This document shows positions 8,229 through 16,587 of a stretch of 56,027 nt of DNA, one piece after another (position 1 is the stretch's first letter; every line of letters begins with the position of its first letter). Made by a program: the position numbers and the translations under genes. The notes under the pieces are model-generated. The model did not search any database and had not been told where the DNA came from. It saw only the letters and a program-made list of their open reading frames with translations. The DNA comes from Nioella sp. MMSF_3534 (GTDB lineage Bacteria > Pseudomonadota > Alphaproteobacteria > Rhodobacterales > Rhodobacteraceae). The DNA lies in the NCBI RefSeq assembly GCF_030732985.1, contig NZ_JASHJX010000027.1:1-56027 (forward strand), given 5' to 3'.

Positions 8229-10055
8229 CTAATCCCTGTGTTGTCGCATGACCTGTTCGGCGCGGGACTGAACCCGTGCCAGGGTCTCGCGCGGGGTTGA
8301 GACACCCCGCAGCATGTCGTGAAGCTCCTCTCCGCAGATCGCGATCAACTGGTTGATCTGCGGGACCGGCGGGCGGGGCCAGAATTGCAGTTCGTCATGC
8401 CAGGACATGGCATCGACGGCCTCGAAGATGGGCGATAGCTGGCGCACGTCGGGATCCGCGCCGACCGAGTAGCGGGGCGCTGTGCGGCTGCCATGCTGGA
8501 CATAAAGCTTCTGCGCCTCGGGCGAGGTGAAGGCGACAAGCGCCTTGGCCGCCTCTCGCTTCCTCTCATCCGGCAGGTTCGATGGAATGCACAGAACATA
8601 GCCGCCCACGGGTGCGATCGGGTGGCCGGACGGCCCTGCGGGATGCGGCAGGTAGCCGGTGTTGCCATTGGCGGGCGATTTCTCGTCCAGCTCGAAATAG
8701 GGGGCCAGCAGGGTATAGCCGTAGGCCATGGCGATCTTGCCCGCCGCATAGGGGCGGACGCGTTCGTACCACGACATCGACAGGATATCGGGCGGCGAGA
8801 ATTCCAGCAGCGCCATCAGGTACTCGGCCGCCTCCAGCGCACGCGGCGTGTCGATGCTCGGCACCAGGTCGTCGCGGTTTAGGCGGCCCGCGTCGAAGCC
8901 CCCCGCGATTTCCGCAAGATTCAGGATCGGCTGGCCGAAATCGGCGCAGGTCATCATGAATGTATGGCCAAGCGCGGTGCCACGCGCGGCGTTCCATGCG
9001 ATGCCGTAGCGGCCCTTTCGCGGCTCGTGAAAGGTCTTTGCGGCCTCAAGTACGGCGCCTGTGGTCCGTGGCGGTTCAAGCCCGGCCTCGGCGAACCAGT
9101 CCTTGCGGTAGAACATCAGTTCAGGCGTGGTCTGGCTTGGTACGCCATAGGGCTGGCCCGCCCAATGCGCGGCTTGCCAGCCCGCGGTATGGAAGTCGCC
9201 CGGATCGAGCGACTCGACATCCAGTATGTCGGTCAGCGGTGTCAGCAGGCCCTTGGACACGAATTCACCGATCCAGGGCAGGTCCACGGCGATGATGTCA
9301 TAGCGGCTGGCCGGACGTTCGCCGTTGCGCAACGCTTCTTCATGCAGCCGGTCGATGGAAAAGGCCCGTTGGCTGATCTTGGTGCCGACGACCTGCTCGA
9401 ACTGGCGCTTCAGGCTTTCCATCACCATGAAGGTGGGATCGCCATGAACAAGGATGCGCAGGCCCCCGCTCAGCGAAAGCGGCTCTGGCAGAACCTTGGG
9501 CGGCTGGATCGAACGGCCGATCTGGTAAGAGCCGCCGAAATAATACTCCGCCTCGGACCGGGAGCTGCCCGCTTCGCCCACATGCTTCTTCGCCATGCGC
9601 AGCAGCCGGTCCGCCAATTGCCCCCAGTTCTGCATGAGCAAGGCACTGGGATGGAGAGAGAAGCTCTTGCCGGTCTTGGTGCGCGGGCGGGTTTCGATCA
9701 GCCCGGCATCTTGCAGTTCCGCCAGTTTGCGCCGCGCGGTGGCGTAAGGCACTGCAGACGCCGCGATCACCGAGGACGCGGTGCTGATCCGGCCCTCCAG
9801 GTGGTTCTTCACAAGGTGAAGCGCCATGTTGAGATGCGGATTGGGCGAAGCGACATCCAGCATGGACTCGATTTCAGAGGAAAAATCCTCTATCAGATCA
9901 ATGACCTGCAACATATCCGACGAGACATAGGGCGGCTTGCCGGGGGTCACCGGACTGCCACCTAACAAATATTCGTTTTGAATATTTTTCATGTCCCTGT
10001 CGTCTTCGGATATATGTGCTGCGGGTCTGCCCACGGGGGGATTCGGCTGTCGCAT
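8229..10055 (-). CDS. winged-helix regulator fused to a family 1 extracellular-type solute-binding domain
   Basis: 608 residues from ATG 10055, which has GAGG six bases upstream; an in-frame ATG at 9992 is a possible alternative. About residues 75-145 form a winged helix (ISTASSVIAASAVPYATARR, then LAELQDAGLIETR). From about 197 to the end the sequence is a type II periplasmic-binding fold of the SBP_bac_1 sugar class (YDIIAVDLPWIGEFVSKGLL, YGVPSQTTPELMFYRKDWF, APVGGYVLCIPSNLP). There is no signal peptide or membrane segment, so the binding domain should act in the cytoplasm as a ligand sensor. The gene is divergent from the ABC transporter and heads the leftward catabolic operon, so it probably controls both arms. 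LacI-type regulators use a type I binding fold instead, which makes this architecture unusual. Confidence 0.75.
   Translation of the reverse strand: MRQPNPPVGRPAAHISEDDRDMKNIQNEYLLGGSPVTPGKPPYVSSDMLQVIDLIEDFSSEIESMLDVASPNPHLNMALHLVKNHLEGRISTASSVIAASAVPYATARRKLAELQDAGLIETRPRTKTGKSFSLHPSALLMQNWGQLADRLLRMAKKHVGEAGSSRSEAEYYFGGSYQIGRSIQPPKVLPEPLSLSGGLRILVHGDPTFMVMESLKRQFEQVVGTKISQRAFSIDRLHEEALRNGERPASRYDIIAVDLPWIGEFVSKGLLTPLTDILDVESLDPGDFHTAGWQAAHWAGQPYGVPSQTTPELMFYRKDWFAEAGLEPPRTTGAVLEAAKTFHEPRKGRYGIAWNAARGTALGHTFMMTCADFGQPILNLAEIAGGFDAGRLNRDDLVPSIDTPRALEAAEYLMALLEFSPPDILSMSWYERVRPYAAGKIAMAYGYTLLAPYFELDEKSPANGNTGYLPHPAGPSGHPIAPVGGYVLCIPSNLPDERKREAAKALVAFTSPEAQKLYVQHGSRTAPRYSVGADPDVRQLSPIFEAVDAMSWHDELQFWPRPPVPQINQLIAICGEELHDMLRGVSTPRETLARVQSRAEQVMRQHRD
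9967..9987. promoter_or_regulatory. perfect 8-bp palindrome in the 5' part of the regulator gene
   Basis: AAATATTC at 9967-9974 and GAATATTT at 9980-9987 form a perfect inverted repeat around GTTTT, in an AT-rich patch inside otherwise GC-rich coding DNA. It lies just after the alternative ATG at 9992. It could be an operator used for autoregulation, or a sign that the true start lies downstream. This is inference from symmetry and composition only. Confidence 0.35.
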
Positions 10056-10269
10056 GTCTCGCCTCAGTTGCTTTTGACGGATTGGGAAGGCCGCAAGAAC
10101 AGCACAGATATCCGTTTTGAACAACAAAATGTTCGAAATGAACAAATCCAATGCGGACCAGAAACCCAAAAAACGCGACCAATGCGTCATTCGGCAGCCC
10201 AAGGGTGATTCCCTGTGGACGGGCCGCCGGGGACAACGAGAATTGATTTCATCTAAGGGAGGAACCAGG
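10056..10269. promoter_or_regulatory. divergent control region between regulator and ABC transporter
   Basis: This 214-bp spacer is AT-rich in its middle (10111-10150). It contains the near-perfect inverted repeat TTGAAC-N8-GTTCGAA (10117-10137), followed by another TGAACAAAT half-site at 10139-10147. These are the most likely operators for the fused HTH regulator. No confident -35/-10 pair could be fixed. A strong ribosome-binding site (GGGAGGAACC) precedes the binding-protein ATG at 10270. Confidence 0.4.
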
Positions 10270-11238
10270 ATGAACATTCGCACCAAGGCCATGATCGCAG
10301 GAACCACCGCACTTGCGGGGCTTGCCCTTGCTGGCGCAGCGTCGGCTCAGGAAACGTTCACGATCGGCATCACTCAGAACAACGTGGGCGTCGACAGCTA
10401 CCAGACGACCTATGAAGAAGCGTTCATCGCCGCAGCAGAAGCAGATCCCAATGTCGAGGTTGTCGTGCTTGACGCGGGCGGCGACGTGTCCCGCCAAATC
10501 GCGCAGATGCAGGACCTCGTGCAGCAGGAAGTCGACGCGATCATCATCTGGCCGACCAACGGTCAGGCCGTGATCCCCGCCGTGCGCGAAGCGTACCAGG
10601 CCGGCATTCCGGTGATCGTCACCAACTCCAACATCGCGGAAGAAGGGTTCGACTTCGTCTCCTCCTTCTCCGGCCCCGACAACATCACCCAGGGCTCGCG
10701 TTCCGCGGAAATCATGTGTGACCGTTTCATCGAGCTTGGCATCGAGAACGAAGCGCGCGTCGTGCAGATCTCCGGTCAGCCCGGCTACACCACCGCCATC
10801 GAGCGGGCGCAGGGTTTCGAAGATCGCCTGCCCGAGGTTTGCCCGAACGTCACGCTGGTCGAAACCCAGCCCGGCAACTGGAACCGCGAAGACTCGCAGC
10901 GCGTGATGGAAGCGTTCCTCGTTCAGTATGACGACATCGACGGCGTCTACTCGGGCGACGACAACATGGGCGTGGGCGCCCTTAACGCAGCGATTGCCGC
11001 AGGCCGCGCCGAAGGCATCACCTTCGTCGGCGCCACCAACTTTGCCGTGGGCTACGACGCCATGGGCCGTGGCGAATACTGGGGCTCGATCTACCAGTCG
11101 CCGGTCGATGACGCAGAGGCCGCCCTGGCCACCGCGATCGCCATCCTGAACGGCGAAGAAGTGCCCTTCCTGAACTACTTCGACACGCCGAAGATCACCC
11201 AGGACAACATGGACGAGTTCGACCGTCCGGTCTTCTGA
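10270..11238 (+). CDS. ABC transporter periplasmic sugar-binding protein (ribose/galactose type)
   Basis: 322 residues, starting at the ATG with GGAGG nine bases upstream rather than the in-frame ATG 51 codons earlier. A Sec signal peptide ends at about residue 25 (AGLALAGAASAQ). The mature protein has the type I periplasmic-binding fold (Peripla_BP_4 class): FTIGITQNNVGVDSYQTT, QIAQMQDLVQQEVDAIIIWP, GVYSGDDNMGVGALNAAIAAGR. It should bind a small sugar, polyol or related solute and deliver it to the two BPD_transp_2 permeases downstream. It is the first gene of the rightward arm and the most strongly translated by its RBS. A stem-loop follows, which would favour a higher level of this transcript segment, as is usual for binding-protein genes. 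Confidence 0.9.
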   Translation: MNIRTKAMIAGTTALAGLALAGAASAQETFTIGITQNNVGVDSYQTTYEEAFIAAAEADPNVEVVVLDAGGDVSRQIAQMQDLVQQEVDAIIIWPTNGQAVIPAVREAYQAGIPVIVTNSNIAEEGFDFVSSFSGPDNITQGSRSAEIMCDRFIELGIENEARVVQISGQPGYTTAIERAQGFEDRLPEVCPNVTLVETQPGNWNREDSQRVMEAFLVQYDDIDGVYSGDDNMGVGALNAAIAAGRAEGITFVGATNFAVGYDAMGRGEYWGSIYQSPVDDAEAALATAIAILNGEEVPFLNYFDTPKITQDNMDEFDRPVF

Positions 11239-11253
11239 TCCACTGACAGGCCG

Positions 11254-11278
11254 GGGCCGGACCGAACGTGTCCGGCCC
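11254..11278 (+). promoter_or_regulatory. intercistronic stem-loop after the binding-protein gene
   Basis: GGGCCGGAC (11254-11262) pairs perfectly with GTCCGGCCC (11270-11278) across a 7-nt loop. There is no T-run, so it is more likely an mRNA-stabilising or partial-attenuation hairpin that keeps the binding protein more abundant than the downstream membrane genes than a full terminator. Confidence 0.5.
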
Positions 11279-11330
11279 TGTGCCGCTTTGACTGCCAAAC
11301 AAGAACAACGACAGACCGGGGGAGGGCGTC

Positions 11331-12128
11331 ATGGGACGAGTCTCGGGGCGTGCCTGCATCGTGACAGGCGCTGCGCAGGGCATTGGCCGCGCCATCGCAG
11401 AGGCGTTGCTGGACGAAGGCGCCGATGTGTGTTTTGCTGATATCAATGCAGACAAGGTCGCCACGGTCGCGGCCGCCAACGAGGGCCGTGCCAAGGCAGG
11501 CGGCGGCCGCGTCATTTCTGCGGCGGTAAACGTCACCGACCGGGAACAGGTCCGCAGCATGATTGCCAAAACGGTCGAGGCGTTTGGCAAGCTGGACGTC
11601 AAGTTCAACAATGCCGGCGTCAACAAGCCGATGAATTTTCTCGATGTGACCGAGGACAACTGGAAATTCATTATGGACATCAACGGGCTGGGATGCCTGA
11701 TCGGCATGCAGGAGGCCGCGCATCAGATGATCGCGCAGGGAACCGGCGGCAAGATCATCAATACCGCCTCGATTGCCAGCCGGCAGGGATTTGACAATGT
11801 GGCACCCTATTGTGCCTCGAAATGGGCCGTGGTGTCGCTGACGCAATCGGGCGCGCGGGATCTGGCCAAGCACAATATCACGGTCACCGGTTTCGCGCCG
11901 GGTGTGGTTGCCACCGAGATGTGGGATCAGGTCGATCAGGACCTGATGGAGATCGGTGCAGCCGAGCGTCCGGGGCAGGCGATGGAGGAGTTTTCGGCCG
12001 ATATCCTGAAGGGCCGCGTGGCAAGACCCGAGGATATCACCGGAACGACGACCTTCCTGGCGGCGAAGGACAGCGACTACATGACCGGCCAGATCGTGAT
12101 GATCGACGGAGGAATGACGCTGGTCTGA
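11331..12128 (+). CDS. short-chain dehydrogenase/reductase (classical SDR), transporter-linked
   Basis: 265 residues. It shows TGAAQGIGRAIAEALL (cofactor), FNNAGVNKP, NTASIASR and YCASK (catalytic Ser, Tyr, Lys) and the terminal DSDYMTGQIVMIDGG. GGGGGAGG lies a few bases before the ATG. It is placed between the binding protein and the permeases, which ties it to catabolism of the imported compound. It is a paralogue of the SDR at 7406-8215 in the opposite arm, so the two may act on successive hydroxyls, on two stereoisomers, or as an interconverting pair (for example diol/ketone redox). The substrate is not readable from sequence. Confidence 0.85.
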   Translation: MGRVSGRACIVTGAAQGIGRAIAEALLDEGADVCFADINADKVATVAAANEGRAKAGGGRVISAAVNVTDREQVRSMIAKTVEAFGKLDVKFNNAGVNKPMNFLDVTEDNWKFIMDINGLGCLIGMQEAAHQMIAQGTGGKIINTASIASRQGFDNVAPYCASKWAVVSLTQSGARDLAKHNITVTGFAPGVVATEMWDQVDQDLMEIGAAERPGQAMEEFSADILKGRVARPEDITGTTTFLAAKDSDYMTGQIVMIDGGMTLV

Positions 12129-12172
12129 CTGCCCTTCAAATCGGGGCGGGCGGCCAGAGGATCAGGGAAATA

Positions 12173-12198
12173 ACAGTGCCGCGCGAAACGCGCGCTGT
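12173..12198 (+). promoter_or_regulatory. intercistronic stem-loop before the first permease gene
   Basis: CGCGCG-AAA-CGCGCG (12180-12194) is flanked by ACAG and CTGT, which can extend the stem across a small bulge. It sits just before the GGAGGAG ribosome-binding site of the permease gene. It could tune permease translation or mark an RNA processing point; there is no T-run. Confidence 0.35.
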
Positions 12199-12213
12199 TC
12201 GGGAGGAGAGAAG

Positions 12214-13194
12214 ATGGCAGAGAAGAACCTGGACGCGGTAGGCCGCTTTCTGGCCCGACAGGGCATCTTGGTGGCTTTCGTGCTTTTTATGGTCGGATTT
12301 TCACTTTGGAATCCGCGCTTTATCGACATTGACAATGTGTTCGGCGTGATCCGGTCCTCGGCGATCTTGGGGGTCATGGCGCTTGGCGTGACCTTCGTGG
12401 TGATCGGCGGCAACCTTGACCTCTCGGTCGGGTCGCTGATGTCGTTCTCGGCCATCGTGGTTCTTGACCTGCACGAAAACCCGGCCTTCGGCCCCTATCT
12501 GGCGATCCCCGCCATGTTCGCCATGACCATGGCCATCGGGGCGCTGATCGGCTTTCTCGTGGGGTATCTGAGGCTCAACTCGCTGATCGTCACACTGGGG
12601 ATGCTGTCGGCCATTCACGGCCTGACGCTGACCTGGTCGGGCGGGCAGAACATGGATATCGCCAATCAGGACGCCACCTGGTTCGGCGTCTTCGGGCGTG
12701 GCACGGCTCTTGGCATTCCGATCCCGGTTCTGATGTTCGGCCTCTTGGCGGCGGTGCTGGCGATCCTGCTTGCCAAGACGCCCTTTGGCCGAAAGGTTTA
12801 TGCCGTGGGCGGCAACGGTACGGCGGCGACCTTTTCCGGCATTCCACGGGCAAGGGTGGTCTTCTTCACCTACATCATCTCTTCTTTCTGCGTCGCGACT
12901 GCCGGTCTGATACAGGCCAGCCGCACCATGGGCGCGCAGAACACCGTGGGACAGGGGATGGAGCTGGAGGTTCTGGCCGCCGTCATCCTCGGGGGCGCGT
13001 CCCTGCTTGGCGGCTCGGGCACCGTGTTCAAGACCGTGATCGGCGTGCTGATCCTCGGCTTCATCCAGAACGGTCTGTTGCTGGCGGGGCTCGAGTTCTA
13101 CGTCCAGTTCGTCGTGACCTGGGTCATCATCATCCTTGCCGTGTGGCTCGATATCGCCACCAAGCGCGGCAAGCTCTGGTCAGCGATCGCGTGA
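12214..13194 (+). CDS. ABC sugar transporter permease (BPD_transp_2 family), first of two
   Basis: 326 residues with eight to ten hydrophobic segments. It carries the family signature ALGVTFVVIGGNLDLSVGS near residues 50-70, the SLIVTLGMLSAIHGL segment, and the EAA-like region AAVILGGASLLGGSGTVFKT. It is an inner-membrane pore subunit of the ribose/xylose-type importer. GGGAGGAG precedes the ATG. The second permease follows after 12 nt. Each permease is single-copy and divergent from the other, so the importer probably has a heterodimeric pore. Confidence 0.9.
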   Translation: MAEKNLDAVGRFLARQGILVAFVLFMVGFSLWNPRFIDIDNVFGVIRSSAILGVMALGVTFVVIGGNLDLSVGSLMSFSAIVVLDLHENPAFGPYLAIPAMFAMTMAIGALIGFLVGYLRLNSLIVTLGMLSAIHGLTLTWSGGQNMDIANQDATWFGVFGRGTALGIPIPVLMFGLLAAVLAILLAKTPFGRKVYAVGGNGTAATFSGIPRARVVFFTYIISSFCVATAGLIQASRTMGAQNTVGQGMELEVLAAVILGGASLLGGSGTVFKTVIGVLILGFIQNGLLLAGLEFYVQFVVTWVIIILAVWLDIATKRGKLWSAIA

Positions 13195-13206
13195 GGGGAC
13201 AGACAG

Positions 13207-14208
13207 ATGAAAAGCGATAACATGTCCAACCTCATCAAGAACGGCGCCATATGGGGCTTCATCGTACTGGAACTGATCTTCTTCCAGGTCGCCGGTGAAT
13301 TCTGGTCGCTGTCTGAACGCGCCTTCATGGATCTCGACAACATGCTGCTGCTGCTCAAGCAATCGGCACCCATCGGGATCATCGCGGTCGGCATGACGGT
13401 GATCATGATCAACGGAAATATCGACCTGAGCGTCGGGGCGATCTACGCACTTTGTGCCATCGTCATGCTCGACTCGATGTCCTGGCCGTTCATGGAATCC
13501 CTTGGCGATTGGGCGATCCCGCTGGCGTGGCTGTTCGCCCTGCTGACCGGGGCGGTTCTTGGCCTGATCAACGGCGTCATCGTGTGGAAGACGGGCGTCG
13601 ATGCGTTCATCGTGACGCTTGGCTCGATGCTCGGCTACCGGGGCCTTGTCTTCATGTATAACGGCGAGAACCCGACCTATCACCTGAACTGGACGATGGT
13701 GGATATCGCGGAATGGGACATTTTCGGGGTCGAAACCCCGGCGCTTGTCTTTCTTGCGGTGGCCCTGATCGTCTGGTTCGTGATGACCCGCACCGTGCAT
13801 GGGCGCAATGCCTACGCCGTCGGCAACAACCGCGAGGCGGCGGTTAACGCCGCGATCCGGGTGGGGCCGCACATGCTGATCAATTTCGTGCTGATCGGCT
13901 TTCTCGCAGCGCTGTCGGCGGTGACCTTCTATTCCGGAAGCGGCTCGGTCAATCCAAATGACGGGATGCTGTTCGAGCTTTGGGCCATCACCGCCGTGGT
14001 GCTTGGCGGCACCAAGCTGATCGGCGGGGCGGGGTCCATCGTAGGCACTTTTGGCGGCGTTATCGCGATCCAGCTTCTGCGCAAGGGTCTTGGCCATATC
14101 GGTGCCGACACCGCAACCGTGAACCTTGTGATCGGCCTTATCCTTATCGCGGTGCTGTTCCTTGATCGGCAGCTGAACGTGAAAGGCAAAGAGGAGTTGA
14201 AGGTATGA
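13207..14208 (+). CDS. ABC sugar transporter permease (BPD_transp_2 family), second of two
   Basis: 333 residues, multi-spanning. GMTVIMINGNIDLSVGAIYAL is the family signature, and GTKLIGGAGSIVGTFGGVIAIQLLRKGL is the C-terminal coupling region. It partners the preceding permease. Its last four bases overlap the start of the ATPase gene (ATGA-type junction), giving translational coupling. Confidence 0.9.
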   Translation: MKSDNMSNLIKNGAIWGFIVLELIFFQVAGEFWSLSERAFMDLDNMLLLLKQSAPIGIIAVGMTVIMINGNIDLSVGAIYALCAIVMLDSMSWPFMESLGDWAIPLAWLFALLTGAVLGLINGVIVWKTGVDAFIVTLGSMLGYRGLVFMYNGENPTYHLNWTMVDIAEWDIFGVETPALVFLAVALIVWFVMTRTVHGRNAYAVGNNREAAVNAAIRVGPHMLINFVLIGFLAALSAVTFYSGSGSVNPNDGMLFELWAITAVVLGGTKLIGGAGSIVGTFGGVIAIQLLRKGLGHIGADTATVNLVIGLILIAVLFLDRQLNVKGKEELKV

Positions 14209-15716
14209 CCGAGCAAACCCCCGTCCTGCGACTGGAAGGCATCGTAAAGACTTTTCCAGGCGTCCGTGCCCTCGACGGCGTTTCCCTGACCCTGCTTCCG
14301 GGCGAGGTCCATGCCCTGATGGGTGAAAACGGTGCCGGGAAATCCACGCTGATGAAGGTGCTTGGCGGCATATACCAGCCCGACGAAGGCCAGATCATCG
14401 TCGATGAACAACCGGTGGTCATGTCCGGCCCGCTGGAAGCCAAGGCCAAGGGCATCGTCTTCATTCACCAGGAACTCAGCCTCGCAACGGAGCTCAGCGT
14501 TGCCGAAAACATCTATCTTGGCGAATTGCCGCGAAAGCGGTTCGGACTGGTGGATTGGGCACAGCTTGAGGCCAACACCAACAAGATCCTCAAGAAACTG
14601 AATGTCGGTTTCAACGCGAAGACCCGTGTCGGCAGCCTTTCGATTGCCAATCAGCAGATGGTCGAGATTGCCCGCGCCCTCACCGTGGATGCAAAGGCGG
14701 TAATCTTCGATGAACCGACCGCGTCCCTGACCGACGCGGAAAAGGTGGTGTTGTTCGAAGTGATCGCCGATCTGCAATCGCAGGGTGTCGGCATCGCCTA
14801 TATCTCTCACCGGATGGAAGAGATCTTCAAGATCACCGACCGGATCAGCGTTCTGCGCGACGGTCAGTATCAGGGAACCGTCAACGCCGCCGAAACCGAC
14901 GAGGAAGGCGTGACCCAGATGATGATCGGGCGAAAGCTCGACCTCAGCCGCAACGAAAGCCATCACGAATTGGGCGAAGTGGCCATCGAGGTGCGCGGAC
15001 TGAGCTGTGGCAACCTGTATCATGATGTCAGTTTCGAGGTGCGCCGGGGCGAGGTTGTCGGCTTCTATGGGCTTGTCGGTGCGGGCCGCACCGAGATTGC
15101 TGAAACGCTCTTTGGCCTGCGCAACCCGTCGGCAGGCACCATCCTGATGAATGGTGAGGAAGTGACCATCCAGTCGCCAGCCGATGCCATTGCGCGCGGC
15201 ATTTCCCTGGTTCCCGAGGACCGAAAGGGGCAGGGTCTGGTTCTTGGTATGAATTGCCGGGACAACATGACCTTGCCGCAGGTCGGGGATCTCACGGCGG
15301 GGCCATTCGTGTCCGACGGCGCGGAGGTGGCGATCTTCGATCAATACCGCGACAAGCTCGATATCCGCACCCCCGGCTGGAGACAAACGGTCGGCAACCT
15401 TTCGGGCGGCAACCAGCAGAAGATCGTCATCGGCAAATGGCTGTCCATGCATCCCAATGTGCTGATCGTGGACGAACCGACGCGCGGCATCGACGTGGGC
15501 TCCAAGTCCGAGATTCACAACCTGATCCGCGAACTGGCCGCGCAGGGCTATGCCGTCATCGTCGTCAGTTCCGAAATGCCCGAGGTTCTGCATGTCTCGG
15601 ATCGGATCGTGGCGATGTATATGGGGCGGATCATCCGCACCTTCACGTCGGAGGAGGTGACCGAGGACAATCTGATTCAGGCGATCTCCGGGATCGAAGG
15701 CGGGAAGGTCGCCTGA
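14205..15716 (+). CDS. ABC sugar transporter ATP-binding protein with two nucleotide-binding domains
   Basis: 503 residues, the normal size for RbsA/MglA-type double ATPases. The first domain has Walker A GENGAGKST, a signature-like SIANQQMVEIARAL and Walker B AVIFDEPTASL. The second has the usual degenerate Walker A (GLVGAGRTE), signature LSGGNQQKIVIGKWL and VLIVDEPTRGIDVGSK. It energises import by the two permeases. It overlaps the upstream permease by 4 nt and is followed one base later by the dehydrogenase ATG. Confidence 0.93.
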   Translation: MTEQTPVLRLEGIVKTFPGVRALDGVSLTLLPGEVHALMGENGAGKSTLMKVLGGIYQPDEGQIIVDEQPVVMSGPLEAKAKGIVFIHQELSLATELSVAENIYLGELPRKRFGLVDWAQLEANTNKILKKLNVGFNAKTRVGSLSIANQQMVEIARALTVDAKAVIFDEPTASLTDAEKVVLFEVIADLQSQGVGIAYISHRMEEIFKITDRISVLRDGQYQGTVNAAETDEEGVTQMMIGRKLDLSRNESHHELGEVAIEVRGLSCGNLYHDVSFEVRRGEVVGFYGLVGAGRTEIAETLFGLRNPSAGTILMNGEEVTIQSPADAIARGISLVPEDRKGQGLVLGMNCRDNMTLPQVGDLTAGPFVSDGAEVAIFDQYRDKLDIRTPGWRQTVGNLSGGNQQKIVIGKWLSMHPNVLIVDEPTRGIDVGSKSEIHNLIRELAAQGYAVIVVSSEMPEVLHVSDRIVAMYMGRIIRTFTSEEVTEDNLIQAISGIEGGKVA

Positions 15717-15717
15717 G

Positions 15718-16587
15718 ATGAAGGTCGGATTTGCCGGCCTCGGCAGAATGGGGGCCCGCATGGCCGCAAACATTGCGGGCGCGGGATATGAGGTGATCCT
15801 CTGGAACCGCAGCCCCGACAAGGCGCGCGACCTCGCGGCGGCCACCGGCTCTGTCAGCGCCGACTCTCCCCGGGCGCTTGCGGATGCCGCCGATATCGTC
15901 GTGACCATGCTGGCCGACGATGCCTCCTCCGAGGCGGTCCATTTCGGACCGGAGGGCCTGTTCGCCGGGTCGCGCGCCACGTATTTCGTCGAAATGGGGA
16001 CGATGAGCCCCGATCACATTGCCGATCTGGCGGCCAAGGCCCCAACGGGTCGCCACGTGATCGACGCGCCCGTATCGGGTGCCACGCAGGCGGCTGAGGA
16101 CGCGCAATTGCTGATCATGGCGGGCTGTTCCCAAGACATGCTGGCCCCCATCCAGCCGCTCTTCGACGTGATGGGCAAGCAGACGATCTGCCTTGGCCGC
16201 ACAGGCGCGGGCGCTGTCATGAAGCTCGCCGTCAACATGCTGATCCACGGCATCAACCAGACCTTTGCGGAGGCGATGACCTTGGCCGAGGCGACGGGCA
16301 TCCCCACCGAAGCGGCGTTTGAGGCGATCGAGGCCAGCGCCGCCTGCGCGCCGATGCTGACCTACCGCAAGCCGCTCTATCTCGACGAGGCCGCCCATGA
16401 CGTCACCTTCACCGTCGCGCTCGCGCAGAAGGACATGCGGGTCACGGCGGAACTGGCGGGCAAACTGGGCGTTCCCCTGCCGCAATCAAAGGTGACGCTG
16501 GACATCCTGACCGAGGCGGCGGGCGCGGGCTATGACGCGCGCGACATGGCCGCAATCCTGAACTACATGCGAGGAAAACAGACATGA
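15718..16587 (+). CDS. beta-hydroxyacid dehydrogenase family NAD(P)-dependent oxidoreductase
   Basis: 289 residues. An N-terminal Rossmann motif GFAGLGRMGARMAANI, the substrate loop DAPVSGATQAAEDAQL and the catalytic Lys in GAGAVMKLAVNMLIHGINQ mark the 3-hydroxyisobutyrate/6-phosphogluconate dehydrogenase superfamily. It likely oxidises a 3-hydroxy acid, or reduces a semialdehyde acid such as tartronate semialdehyde, in the island's pathway. Its start is one base after the ATPase stop, and its end overlaps the ThuA-like gene by 4 nt. Confidence 0.85.
   Translation: MKVGFAGLGRMGARMAANIAGAGYEVILWNRSPDKARDLAAATGSVSADSPRALADAADIVVTMLADDASSEAVHFGPEGLFAGSRATYFVEMGTMSPDHIADLAAKAPTGRHVIDAPVSGATQAAEDAQLLIMAGCSQDMLAPIQPLFDVMGKQTICLGRTGAGAVMKLAVNMLIHGINQTFAEAMTLAEATGIPTEAAFEAIEASAACAPMLTYRKPLYLDEAAHDVTFTVALAQKDMRVTAELAGKLGVPLPQSKVTLDILTEAAGAGYDARDMAAILNYMRGKQT

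Noticed and set aside
10056-10307. Upstream extension of the regulator to 10307
   Set aside because: It would run through the divergent control region and into the binding-protein gene's start; no conserved sequence is encoded there.
13929-15980. 683-codon open frame on the minus strand
   Set aside because: Antisense to the ABC ATPase gene, whose motifs are all intact; composition of the translation is typical of an antisense frame.
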